This document shows positions 25,297-33,685 of a stretch of DNA of 64,000 bases, in pieces (position 1 is the stretch's first letter; every line of letters begins with the position of its first letter). The stretch lies in NCBI RefSeq assembly GCF_014837245.1, contig NZ_JACYFU010000002.1:1-64000 (forward strand), read 5' to 3'. The translations under genes and the position numbers were made by a program. The notes beneath the pieces were generated by a model. The model was not told where the DNA came from. It saw only the letters and a program-made list of their open reading frames with translations, and did no database searches. This stretch comes from Devosia oryzisoli (lineage in GTDB: Bacteria > Pseudomonadota > Alphaproteobacteria > Rhizobiales > Devosiaceae).

Positions 25297-25436
25297 GGCG
25301 CCATCGCTTCAACGTGGCGGTGCTCAACGCGTTAGTTCCTGCTCCGGGAAACCGCTGAACGAAATAGAGCGCGCGCTGGGTGGTGACCGGATGACAAATC
25401 CAAAACTGCCAAAATGTGCCCGCAGGCGCGCGAACT

Positions 25437-25703
25437 GATCGCTACATTCATCCCTCAGGACTGTCCTTCGTCATGGGCCTGATCTCACGCATGGCAGAGG
25501 AATTGGATGCGGCGGGCGCATAGGAAGATTTAGACGAAAGCACGCTTAAGAGCCTTACTGCAGCCGTCGGGCGGGGCTTCGCCACAGTCGGCAAGCTCGA
25601 GTTTGCCAATTCCCGGCGTGACATCCTCGGTCGTGTGCAACTGCACAAAATCTATGATGAGAGGCGCCAAATCGTCGATCTCGACTTCGACGATGATCTT
25701 TAG
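25437..25703 (+). pseudogene. C-terminal remnant of an unidentified protein, amber-interrupted
   Basis: One frame shows coding-like composition: DRYIHPSGLSFVMGLISRMA, EELDAAGA, a TAG at 25521-25523, then EDLDESTLKSLTAAVGRGFA, TVGKLEFANSRRDILGRVQL and an acidic end DLDFDDDL. No start codon or upstream homology is visible and the frame is cut at its 5' end. I cannot name the family. It is on the opposite strand to the helicase stump, so the two are not parts of one gene. Confidence 0.55.
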
Positions 25704-26091
25704 GTCTGACTAGCTCTCGGCCGATCCTGCGTGCCGAACGTCTGCTTAGGAAGACCGCTGACCATGAGCTGTCAGTCCACTTACGGCCCCCAACCGGCCC
25801 ATATTAGTCAGAACATTGTACGCGTCAGGCGTCGGCGACAGCATCGTTTACAATGTCAATCTACGGATTTCGTCGCAAGGCACGATGATTGGAAGTTGAG
25901 CGTTGACTAGCTTAGACCTTGTGTGAAAACTTCCACTCAGATTTCACCCCGACGTGGTGGTGTCAAAATTTCCGTAGCGAAAACAATAACTTAAGGTAAC
26001 GGATTGCTCTTAAGGGAATCCAGGTTCCCCAGCCAAAAATTCCTTTAGGCTGTCGGCGCGTTCCAAATCTGGGCTAGGGAAACAGATCAAT
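25704..26091. other. AT-richer gap with no recognisable gene
   Basis: About 390 bp with lower GC than the surroundings, for example GTGTCAAAATTTCCGTAGCG around 25961. Stops are dense in all six frames. It lies between decayed genes and looks like foreign or eroded DNA. Confidence 0.5.
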
Positions 26092-26226
26092 ATGGGGCCA
26101 CAGCAATTATTCCCCCGCTGGGTAACTTTGGGTTTGTTGTTTCTTACCCTTTTTGGCTTTAGCAGTCTGCTGTGGTTCGCATTGCAGCCGTTCATCAACT
26201 TTGCACCAACGATAAGTCCCGTTTAA
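26092..26226 (+). CDS. Possible 44-aa single-span membrane peptide
   Basis: ATG at 26092 opens a 44-codon frame ending at TAA 26224. Residues 10-31 are strongly hydrophobic (WVTLGLLFLTLFGFSSLLWF), preceded by one Arg and followed by ALQPFINFAPTISPV. An AGGGA lies 11 bases upstream. The composition is too hydrophobic to look random, but it could be the end of a larger lost membrane protein. Its last 11 bp overlap the start of the truncated Na/Pi gene in another frame. Confidence 0.4.
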   Translation: MGPQQLFPRWVTLGLLFLTLFGFSSLLWFALQPFINFAPTISPV

Positions 26227-27118
26227 CCTGCCGCCGTTGCCCTGGCGGATCGGACCGATCAAGCAGGCTCCCGAAATACTGCGGATGCAATTGGCTGTCA
26301 GCGCGCACCTCGCGTTCAATATCGTCCTCGCGGTGATATTTCTGCCCCTCATCGTCCCGGTGACCCGGCTGATCGCCCGCCTCACCCCCGATAAGTCGGG
26401 TCCCGTGGCCGAAGGCCCGCGCCACCTCGACGAGGCGGCGCTCTCCGATCCCCCCGCCGCCCTCGCTGCCGCAGCGCGCGAAACCTTGCGGGTGGGCGAC
26501 ATCGTTGGCTCCATGCTGGAAAATACGCTCAACGGCCTGCGCAGGAACGATGAGTCGCTGTGCCAGAGCGTCTATGCGCTGGACGATCAAGTCGACCGTC
26601 TGGAGAACGCCATCAAACTCTACCTGGCTCAGCTCGACCAATCTGGATTGGACGGGCCGACGAAGCAGAAATTTACAGCTACCCTCGACTACGCCATCAA
26701 CCTCGAACACGTAGGGGACATCATAGAACGTAGTCTGTCGCGCATGGCGATGAAGAAGATCGAGAGCAATCTCCGCTTTTCAACCGAAGGCTCGGGGGAG
26801 ATCGAGGAGATGTTCCTCGAAACCATCGACAATCTGCAACTGGCGCAAGGCGTATTCCTCAGCCAGGACCCTACCTTGGCGCGCAGGCTGATGGAGAGCA
26901 AACTGGTGATCCGTGGGCTCGAGCGCAGTTCGACCCGTAGCCACATGAGCCGCCTCAAGGACAAGCACCCCGACACCCTCCAGACCAGCGCCCTCCACCT
27001 CGATTTGCTGCGCGATCTCAAGCGCATCAACGCGCATCTGATTTCCGTGGCGAATCCCATTCTCGAAGAAGCTGGCCTGCTCCGCGAGAGTCGTCTGCGC
27101 AAGGAACAGGCACGGTAG
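26216..27118 (+). pseudogene. Na/Pi-cotransporter family protein, C-terminal part with PhoU-like domain
   Basis: The frame opens after a TAA at 26213 and reads one last membrane segment (SAHLAFNIVLAVIFLPLIVP) and then a PhoU-like helical domain: LRVGDIVGSMLENTLNGLRR, SVYALDDQVDRLENAIKLYL, LDYAINLEHVGDIIERSLSR and ALHLDLLRDLKRINAHLISV. This is the C-terminal half of NptA/YjbB-type Na/phosphate symporters, which normally carry eight or more spans before it. The transporter half is gone. Translation from ATG 26285 could still give a 278-aa anchored PhoU-like protein, so residual function is not excluded. Confidence 0.82.
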
Positions 27119-27222
27119 GTGACATCTTAGGGTGCACGACGAAATTTGGCACGCCTCGGACCGCATCTGAGCGCTGCATTTCGGACACCCAGACCGCGCC
27201 GCTTTCTCCGATTTGCAAACGA

Positions 27223-27345
27223 AACGTCTCGGCCCTCAAGGCAATCTTCCGGCCTTGGGCGATCTACATCCTGATTGCCGCGGCGCTTGGCGGTGTTTAT
27301 GGCGGTTCTTCACCCCGACGGAGGCCGGTGCCATCGGTGCGAAAT
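27223..27345 (+). pseudogene. TRAP transporter large permease (DctM), frameshifted fragment
   Basis: One frame reads NVSALKAIFRPWAIYILIAA and ALGGVYGG, and a one-base shift then gives FFTPTEAGAIGA. Together they match the conserved GG-IYGG-FTPTEA block of DctM. A single T is missing near 27305. Only about 40 of 430 residues remain, with nothing recognisable on either side, so it is a scrap. Confidence 0.75.
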
Positions 27346-27379
27346 GGGGGACTCTGCGCGGCCCTGTTCCCGTGGCCCC

Positions 27380-28279
27380 TCAGACAGAGGACACCTGGTT
27401 CCGCCCCGCGCGCTTGGACCGGTAAAGGCCGGCATCGGCTCGGGTCAGGATATCGCTGGCGAGGCGGTCGGGCACCGCGAACGCGCTGACACCGCAGCTG
27501 ATCGTCGAGGCGTATCTCACCGTGTCGCGCAGCGTTACCGGCACCTGTGTCCTCAGCCGCTCGGCAATGTCGAGGGCATCACTGACATCGGTGCCGGGCA
27601 TGACGATGACGAATTCGTCGCCGCCGAGGCGCGCGACCACGTCGCTTTTGCGTAGGTTCTCGCGGCAGAGCCGCGCGATCTCCACCAGGGCCGCGTCGCC
27701 GGCGTGGTGGCCCAACTCGTCGTTGAGGCGCTTGAAGTCGTCGACGTCGAAAACGACCACCGCAGTCTGCGCCTTCTGCTGGGCAAACGCGGCATGGCGC
27801 TCGTCGAGCGTTTCGAGAAGCTTGCGGCGATTGTAAAGGCCCGTCAGCGCGTCGGTTTCACTCAACAGCCGCAGCTCTTACTGCACTGCGTTCTTTTCTG
27901 TGATGTTGCTGGCGATCCAGACCACGGCCTCTTCGCCGTCGACCTCGAACGGCAGCGCCTGGACGCGCCCTTCGAACCAGATGGGGCGGGAATGGGCGGG
28001 GCCGTCGCCAGCGCCTTTCACGTCGCGGCCGCTGAGCTCATATTCGACAATGTGGAGCAACTGGCTGTTGAGCGCTTCGGCGATCTGGCTGGCAAACCAG
28101 GCCGCCTTTTCCTCCGCCATCACCTCGAACATGCTGCGCCCTGCAAGGCCACTGCTGTCGTGATAGTGCCTCGTGTCCTTGCCGCCGAACACGGCCGCGT
28201 AGCGGCCGCTACGCGTCAAGATGAAGGCGGGGTCCGGCAGGGAGGAGAGGATGGCGGTCAGGTGCTGCTGGGTAAACAC
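27380..28279 (-). pseudogene. PAS-GGDEF diguanylate cyclase split by one TAA
   Basis: One 300-codon frame encodes a PAS domain (AILSSLPDPAFILTRSGRYA to AVVWIASNITEKNAVQ, residues about 9-133), a TAA at 27875-27877, then ELRLLSETDALTGLYNRRKL and a complete GGDEF domain with DVDDFKRLNDELGHHAGD and VARLGGDEFVIVMPG. The stop falls in the linker and could come from CAA by one C-to-T change. GGDEF proteins make cyclic di-GMP; the motif is intact. The second half might restart at the TTG at 27865, giving an unregulated cyclase. The start codon of the first half is GTG. A recent inactivation or a real split are both possible. Confidence 0.82.
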
Positions 28280-28406
28280 GGCAAGACCTGTCCTACGCTG
28301 GCCGATACGTCAGCGAATGCTCGCGCCGGTGCGCCGAGGCTGCGCCAACCAGCGCGAAGCCGCCATGTGCCACCTTGTTTATCGTCATCTCGACCTCCCA
28401 GGAGCA

Positions 28407-28481
28407 TGGAGGCCCTGCCCTGGAATCGAACCAGGGGTGCCGGGAGTTGCAATCCCGTGCGTAACGCTCCGCCACAGGGCC
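28407..28481 (-). tRNA. tRNA-Cys (GCA)
   Basis: The minus strand folds as a tRNA: acceptor GGCCCTG/CAGGGCC (7 bp), D stem GCG/CGC, anticodon stem CGGGA/TCCCG with loop TTGCAAC giving anticodon GCA, and T arm CCTGG-TTCGATT-CCAGG. The discriminator is T and CCA is encoded, both expected for bacterial tRNA-Cys. Two oddities are that the D-loop (GAGCGTTA) lacks the usual GG pair and that one extra G lies between T stem and acceptor, making a possible 6-bp T stem. It is the only tRNA I find here. Confidence 0.82.
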
Positions 28482-28667
28482 ATCGATCGCCAAGATAGGG
28501 CGAGGAATTTAGCTCGCGGTTAACGGGCCGACCGACCGCGGAACGGGCCCCGGCTTGCAACCCGTTGACCTTTTGGGCGCCCCGGGTGGTTAGGCAGGGC
28601 AAGCTTGCCGTACCGGCAGACAGTGTGATCTAACCTTGGTCAGTCCAGCGACGAGCAGATCCGACCA

Positions 28668-29645
28668 ATGAATGATGATGATCTGGCAATTGCTGTTGCC
28701 GAGACGACGCCTGCCATGCTGTGGATGGGCGACGAAAACGGGCGCTGCCTGTTTTTGAACGAGGCACTGCGGAAATTCTGGGGCGTGGACCCGGAGAACC
28801 TGGACGCGTTTGTTTGGTCGTCGACACTCCATCCCGACGACATCGAGACCTTGCAAGCCCCGTTCGTCCAAGCGATGCGCGATCACACCCCGTTCTCCGT
28901 GGAAGCGCGGTATCGGCGTGCCGATGGTGCGTTCCGCATCATGCGCACCCAGGCAAATCCGCGCTTCGACAAGGCCGGCCGCTTCCTGGGGATGGCCGGG
29001 GTCAACATCGATGTCACCGACCAGCGGGCCGCGGAGGAGCAGTCCCGCTATTTGTTGGGAGAAATCAATCACCGCACCAAGAATCTGCTTGCCGTGGTCC
29101 AGGCCATCGCCCGAAACACGGCCCGATCATCCTTGCCCGAGACATTCCTGGATACGTTTGCAGCGCGCTTGAGCGGCCTGGCCGCCAGCAACGACCTGCT
29201 GGTCGCGCAGGACTGGTCGTCCGTTCATCTCGCTGATCTCGTCATCGGCCAGTTGCGCACGATTGGGGCCGACGAAGATCTTCGGGTGACCATTGATGGG
29301 CCACCCATCCTTGTCTCGCCTCGGCATGCCCAGGTGATCGGCATGGCCATGCACGAACTGGCCACCAATAGCCTTAAACATGGTGCGCTTGCGCATCCCG
29401 AAGGACAACTGCGCATCGCCTGGAGTGGTGCGTCCGATGCGAACTGGGTTCTGGAATGGGATGAAAACCTGCCGTCAACGCTGACCCTGCCAGAGCGCAA
29501 GGGCTTCGGCCATGTGGTCATGGTCGATATGGTCAAGCGGGCAATCGAGGGCCAGGTGAACTTCGAGTTTCGACCCAGCGGCGTTCTGTGGCGTCTGACC
29601 GTGGAAGCCACCGACCCCGCTACCGCGACGACCGCGGAGAGTTGA
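28668..29645 (+). CDS. PAS-domain HWE-family sensor histidine kinase
   Basis: This 325-aa soluble kinase has an N-terminal PAS domain (AVAETTPAMLWMGDENGRCL to GMAGVNIDVTDQRAAEEQ, about 8-125) and an HWE-type kinase core. The phospho-acceptor His is in LLGEINHRTKNLLAVVQAIA near 130-149, and the N-box is MAMHELATNSLKHGAL near 227-242. LEWDEN supplies the W-x-E signature and GFGHVVMVDMV the G-box. HWE kinases are frequent in Rhizobiales and serve general-stress or light/redox sensing. No receiver or response-regulator gene is adjacent, so it probably works with a distant partner. Confidence 0.92.
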   Translation: MNDDDLAIAVAETTPAMLWMGDENGRCLFLNEALRKFWGVDPENLDAFVWSSTLHPDDIETLQAPFVQAMRDHTPFSVEARYRRADGAFRIMRTQANPRFDKAGRFLGMAGVNIDVTDQRAAEEQSRYLLGEINHRTKNLLAVVQAIARNTARSSLPETFLDTFAARLSGLAASNDLLVAQDWSSVHLADLVIGQLRTIGADEDLRVTIDGPPILVSPRHAQVIGMAMHELATNSLKHGALAHPEGQLRIAWSGASDANWVLEWDENLPSTLTLPERKGFGHVVMVDMVKRAIEGQVNFEFRPSGVLWRLTVEATDPATATTAES

Positions 29646-30017
29646 GCCGGCTGGCGACGGCCTTGTTCCGGTGAGATGATCGGCCAGTCCCCGGTCGTCG
29701 CGCTGATGGCTCGGTGCCATGCGGGTGGGGGCGCTTAAGTCGCATATGAACGGCTCAAGCTGTGGCTTGCTACTCTCCCTGTGAACCTGGCCCGCAGATA
29801 ACCACTCGGGTGTGGGAGGACGTTTTTCTCCCAATTCCAGTGACTTGCGGTGAGAACATGCTCTTACGTGGAATGCAGGATTCCAGGGCAGTTTTGCCAT
29901 TTCGACAATGCGCCATGGCGCGTCATGTCGCGACCAGCCCAGTCATTGAGAATCCTGCGCCGTCCGCTATCGTACGGCGGCGCCACGGGATATGGGCGTG
30001 ACACAAGGAAGCTTCAT
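29646..30017. other. 372-bp gap; promoter region of the next gene, no gene seen
   Basis: Open frames here have no recognisable protein pattern. The last 15 bp contain AAGGAAG, the ribosome site of the following TTG-started gene. I see no clear hairpin or promoter pair. Confidence 0.5.
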
Positions 30018-30515
30018 TTGGCAACTCCGTCGCCGGCGCTACCAGAGTGGGTGCTATGGTTTTCCGCGCTGGCGCCAGCAGGCGCTGCAGTGGTGACTGC
30101 GAGTGCCGCAATGGCCGTGGGTGTCGTCGCATACCGTCAGTGGCGCGTGGCCAGGGAAAAACTAGTCCTGGATCTGTTTGACCGCAGATTTGCTTGGTAC
30201 GTCGATTATAAAGAGCAGTTGATGAAGCCCTTGTCGAACACTCGGCAGAATATCGTTGACGCGTATCTGGCCCAGAGCAGACTTAGCGACGAGAGCCGCT
30301 TTCTTTTTGGCGGTGAAATCCTCGCAACCACGATGCCAACACTGAACGCCCTGCAACGGGTTATCATGGCGGTAGACATAGAGGCGAAGAAGAGCGAGGA
30401 CCCCGCAGCACCGGTTCTGCACGCAAAAAACGAGTACATCGCGATAGTCGGGCCGCAGCTGGAAAACCTACCAAAATTGGTGCTGCCTTACATGCGGATG
30501 CACCAAAAGCTCTGA
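30018..30515 (+). CDS. Hypothetical protein with one N-terminal membrane span
   Basis: This 165-aa protein starts at TTG with AAGGAAG 6 bases upstream; no in-frame ATG fits better. Residues 10-38 form a membrane segment (WFSALAPAGAAVVTASAAMA with VGVVAYRQW). The cytoplasmic remainder is helical and charged (REKLVLDLFDRRFAWYVDYK, ALQRVIMAVDIEAKKSEDPA). The pattern span, YRQW, then KLxLDLFxRR is common in small uncharacterised membrane proteins of proteobacteria. Neighbours give no clue: it stands between a kinase and the hydroxyproline island. Confidence 0.7.
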   Translation: MATPSPALPEWVLWFSALAPAGAAVVTASAAMAVGVVAYRQWRVAREKLVLDLFDRRFAWYVDYKEQLMKPLSNTRQNIVDAYLAQSRLSDESRFLFGGEILATTMPTLNALQRVIMAVDIEAKKSEDPAAPVLHAKNEYIAIVGPQLENLPKLVLPYMRMHQKL

Positions 30516-30717
30516 CGCAAGTTATTCAAAGGGTTTTCCAGCATGCGCTGCCTAAAGCCTGCGGCCGCTCACCTGGCGGATGCCTCCGATAAAGCAAGCT
30601 TTGCCGTCATTTTCTCTGCAGACCAGCCACGCTTGGCTGTACTTGTGAGGGTGGAAGTTCCACGCTCCTCTTTGATTCCCGCACACCAGCCTCCCCCAAT
30701 TCCCCTTGCTCCCTCTC

Positions 30718-30739
30718 TTGTCGACAGTTAGAATACAAA
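30718..30739. promoter_or_regulatory. Candidate GntR/FCD operator upstream of the first DapA-like gene
   Basis: TTGTCGACAG contains the perfect palindrome TGTCGACA at 30719-30726, and ATACAAA follows at 30733-30739. Related TTGTnnACAA or ATACAA elements recur at 32596-32612 and 33537-33549, each ahead of a gene in this island, which suits one shared regulator. Confidence 0.4.
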
Positions 30740-30792
30740 CCTGATTTCCATGCCCACCCCTTTGATGCGCTGGGCAAGCGAGGACAGGTTTC

Positions 30793-31755
30793 ATGGACAC
30801 CAAGATTTTCACCGGGGTCATTCCCGCCCTTATGACGCCCTGCACGCCGGAGCGGACGCCGGATTTTGACGAGCTGGTGCGCAAGGCCCAGGAGTTGATC
30901 GCGGCCGGGATGTCGGCGGTGGTCTATTGCGGGTCGATGGGAGACTGGCCGCTGCTGACCGATGCGCAGCGCCAGGAAGGTGTGGAGCGGCTCGTCAAGG
31001 CCGGCGTTCCAGTGATCGTGGGCACCGGGGCCGTCAATTCGGCCTCGGCCGTGGCCCATGCCACCCATGCCCAGGCGGTGGGCGCGGCCGGGCTCATGGT
31101 CATTCCGCGCGTGCTCTCGCGCGGCAACTCGCCCACGGCGCAGCGCTTTCACTTCGAGGCGATCCTCTCGGCCGCGCCGGACATTCCGGCGGTGATCTAC
31201 AACAGCCCCTATTACGGCTTCCAGACCAAGGCTGACCTCTTCTTCGCGCTGCGGGCCAAGCACCCGAACCTCATCGGCTTCAAGGAGTTCGGTGGGGCCG
31301 ATGCCATGACCTATGCGGCCGAGCACATCACCAGCACCGATGACAGCGTGGTGCTGATGGCGGGCGTCGATACGGGCGTCTACCACGGCTATGTCAAATG
31401 CGGCGCCGCCGGCACGATCACCGGCATCGGCAATGCCCTGCCCCGCGAGGTGCTGCACCTGGTGGCGCTGTCCAAGGCGGCCGCTGCGGGCGATGTCGAC
31501 GCGCGGGTCCGGGCGCGTGAGCTGGGGGAAGCGCTCGAGGTGCTTTCCACCTGGGACGAGGGCAGCGACCTCGTGCTCTACTACAAGTACATGCTCGAAC
31601 TTCAGGGCGAGCAGGCGTATGCGCTGCATTTCAATGCGACGGACGAGCTGTCACCCAGCCAGCGCGCCTGGGCCAAGCTGCAGTTCGAGCAGTTCCGGGC
31701 CTGGTACGCCAAGTGGAGCACGCTTCCGGGCGCCGTGCAGAGCTACAAGGCCTAG
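30793..31755 (+). CDS. DapA-family lyase, probable 1-pyrroline-4-hydroxy-2-carboxylate deaminase
   Basis: This 320-aa TIM-barrel enzyme has the Schiff-base Lys at residue 164 (LIGFKEFGG) and a Tyr in IPAVIYNSPYYGF at the catalytic triad position. MSAVVYCGSMGDWPLLTDAQ replaces the usual GTTGE loop and resembles rhizobial HypD-type proteins of 4-hydroxyproline degradation. HypD/LhpC converts 1-pyrroline-4-hydroxy-2-carboxylate to 2-oxoglutarate semialdehyde and ammonia. The island also encodes a 4-hydroxyproline epimerase and a DadA-type oxidase, supplying the two earlier steps. It stands 48 bp ahead of the regulator. A different sugar-acid aldolase role remains possible. Confidence 0.8.
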   Translation: MDTKIFTGVIPALMTPCTPERTPDFDELVRKAQELIAAGMSAVVYCGSMGDWPLLTDAQRQEGVERLVKAGVPVIVGTGAVNSASAVAHATHAQAVGAAGLMVIPRVLSRGNSPTAQRFHFEAILSAAPDIPAVIYNSPYYGFQTKADLFFALRAKHPNLIGFKEFGGADAMTYAAEHITSTDDSVVLMAGVDTGVYHGYVKCGAAGTITGIGNALPREVLHLVALSKAAAAGDVDARVRARELGEALEVLSTWDEGSDLVLYYKYMLELQGEQAYALHFNATDELSPSQRAWAKLQFEQFRAWYAKWSTLPGAVQSYKA

Positions 31756-31803
31756 GCCGGGGCCGGCTCAAGCGGACAAGCGCATCGTCAGGGCGAGGGA
31801 GCG

Positions 31804-32544
31804 ATGACGGAAGCAGCAGAGGACAGGGAAACCGAAGAGGCGAGCGCGGGCAAGCCGCGCTCGCGCGGCCAGGGTGCGCGCACGGTCTACGAGACCCTGC
31901 GCCAGGCCATCCTCGAACTCACCCTCGAGCCGGGCAGCCCGCTCGACGAGGCCAGTCTCTCCGAACGCTTCGAGATGTCGCGCACGCCCATTCGGGAAGC
32001 GTTGGTGCGGCTGGTGGCGGACGGCCTGGCGCGCACCCTGCCCAATCGCAACACGGTGGTTGCGACAATCGATTTCGAACACCTGCCGGTCTATTTCGAA
32101 GCGCTGACGCTGATGTACCGTGTGACCACACGATCGGCCGCGGTGCACCGGCGGGATCGCGACCTGCCGGTCATCCGCGAGCAGGCCCGGCGCTATGCCG
32201 CAGCGGTGGCGAGCCAGGATGCGCTCGGGATGATCGAGACCAATCGCGACTTCCACATGGCCATCGCGGATGCCGGCGGAAACCCCTATTTCAACCTGCT
32301 GTTCAGCCGGCTCTTGGACGAAGGGCGCCGCATCCTGCGGCTCTACTACCGCTCCTTCGACGACAAGCTGCCGCGGCGCTTTGTCGATGAACACGAGGAA
32401 ATCGTCCGGGCCATCGAAGCGGGTGACGCCGACGAGGCCGATTGCCTGGCGGCGGCCCATGCGGCGCAGATCGTGCGCCAGATCCAGAGCTACATCGACC
32501 GCCCGACCGTGACAGGCATTCCGCTGCATTTCGAGCGAAGGTGA
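31804..32544 (+). CDS. GntR-family regulator, FCD subfamily
   Basis: This 246-aa protein has an N-terminal winged HTH (RTVYETLRQAILELTLEPGS, SLSERFEMSRTPIREALVRL) and an FCD effector domain with NRDFHMAIADAGGNPYFNLL and FVDEHEEIVRAIEAGDADEA, whose Asp and His residues usually bind a metal that helps hold the ligand. The first 20 residues are an acidic/basic tail. It lies between two DapA-like genes and is the only regulator in the hydroxyproline island, so it probably controls it and senses a pathway intermediate. Confidence 0.92.
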   Translation: MTEAAEDRETEEASAGKPRSRGQGARTVYETLRQAILELTLEPGSPLDEASLSERFEMSRTPIREALVRLVADGLARTLPNRNTVVATIDFEHLPVYFEALTLMYRVTTRSAAVHRRDRDLPVIREQARRYAAAVASQDALGMIETNRDFHMAIADAGGNPYFNLLFSRLLDEGRRILRLYYRSFDDKLPRRFVDEHEEIVRAIEAGDADEADCLAAAHAAQIVRQIQSYIDRPTVTGIPLHFERR

Positions 32545-32595
32545 CCTCAATGGAGGTTCGCGGCCACTGGACAGCCGCGCGGCTTTGCCTCCACA

Positions 32596-32612
32596 TTGTG
32601 GACAAATTGTAT
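32596..32612. promoter_or_regulatory. Candidate GntR/FCD operator upstream of the second DapA-like gene
   Basis: TTGTGGACAA is an inverted repeat (TTGT/ACAA with 2 bp between) at 32596-32605, and ATTGTAT (reverse ATACAAT) follows at 32606-32612. It sits 15 bp before the start codon, where binding would block initiation. Confidence 0.45.
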
Positions 32613-32626
32613 TTGGAGCGCGAGCT

Positions 32627-33526
32627 ATGACCTGGACTGGTGTGTTTCCGGCCACGACGACAAAGCTGACCCAATCGGGGGAGCTCGACCTCGAGGCCTG
32701 TCGCGCCTCCTATGAGCGCCTCATCGCCAATGGCGTGAGCGGCATCATCGTGCTGCCCATGCTCGGCGAAAACCCGTGCATGAGCCTTGCGGAAAAGGAG
32801 GCCGTGGTGAAGACGGCCTGCGAAACGGCGGCCGGTCGTGTTCCGGTGCTCACGGGCCTGGCGGAAGTGACGACGCAGGACGCAGGCGCCGCGGCCAAGC
32901 GCTATGCCGCCTGGGGCGCGCAGGGGTTCATGGCATTCCCCTCCATCGGCTACAAGACCGACCCGCGCGAGACCGAGCACTGGTACCGCTCGCTGGCCGG
33001 TGCGACCGACCTGCCGATCATGATCTACAACAACCCGATCGCCTACGGGGTCGATGTCACGCCGGCGCTGCTCGAGCGTCTTTCGGACGTGTCCACCCTC
33101 GTTGCGATCAAGGAGGAAACCGGCGACATCCGCCGCGTGACCGACATCTTCAACGCCGTGGGCGACCGCTACAAGGTGTTCTGCGGGGTCGACGACCTGA
33201 TTCTCGAAAGCGTTGCGTTGGGAGCAACGGGCTGGGTTTCGGGGATGACCAATGCCTGGCCGGCAGAATGCGTCGCGCTTTTCGATCTCTGTGAAGCCGG
33301 CAAGTTTGCCGAGGCGCGGGCGCTCTACCGCATCATGACGCCGGCGTTCCATCTCGATACCTCGGTCAAGCTGGTGCAGTACATTAAGTTCGCCGAACAT
33401 CTGGTCTATGGGGCCCCCGAGTGGTTGCGCGCGCCGCGCCTGCCTCTCGAGGGCGATGAACGCGCCACCGTCCGGACCATCATCGAACAGACCATATCAG
33501 CGCTGGGCGCGCGCCGCGCCGGCTGA
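32627..33526 (+). CDS. DapA-family lyase/aldolase, second copy
   Basis: This 299-aa enzyme is a divergent paralogue of the first DapA-like protein. It has LPMLGENPCMSLAEKEAVVK in the substrate-loop region, the Schiff-base Lys at residue 162 (VAIKEETGDIRR) and IMIYNNPIAYGVD with the Tyr. ATG at 32627 has GGAG 8 bases upstream; a longer frame from 32585 lacks one. Family members include dihydrodipicolinate synthases, 4-hydroxy-2-oxo aldolases and hydroxyproline-pathway deaminases. With two copies, one may serve 4-hydroxyproline and the other a related imino acid, but I cannot assign which. Confidence 0.82.
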   Translation: MTWTGVFPATTTKLTQSGELDLEACRASYERLIANGVSGIIVLPMLGENPCMSLAEKEAVVKTACETAAGRVPVLTGLAEVTTQDAGAAAKRYAAWGAQGFMAFPSIGYKTDPRETEHWYRSLAGATDLPIMIYNNPIAYGVDVTPALLERLSDVSTLVAIKEETGDIRRVTDIFNAVGDRYKVFCGVDDLILESVALGATGWVSGMTNAWPAECVALFDLCEAGKFAEARALYRIMTPAFHLDTSVKLVQYIKFAEHLVYGAPEWLRAPRLPLEGDERATVRTIIEQTISALGARRAG

Positions 33527-33536
33527 CCGTTCGTGG

Positions 33537-33549
33537 ATACAAAGTGTAT
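33537..33549. promoter_or_regulatory. Candidate GntR/FCD operator upstream of the ABC operon
   Basis: ATACA AAG TGTAT is a perfect 5-bp inverted repeat in an AT-rich 160-bp gap before the binding-protein gene. It shares ATACAA with the other two candidates. Confidence 0.45.
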
Positions 33550-33685
33550 ATTTTAGACCGCGTGCTATCGACAGGCGAAGGAATGGGTGATTAGCTGTCA
33601 CCATAAAAAGCACCGACGGACGCTGGAGGAAGCGTCGGAAGTTGCAAAATTGTCTCTCAGAGATGAACAGGGAAGGAAGTGCATA

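Noticed and set aside
25448..25648. 66-aa minus-strand frame
   Set aside because: It is antisense to the better coding-like, though broken, plus-strand frame.
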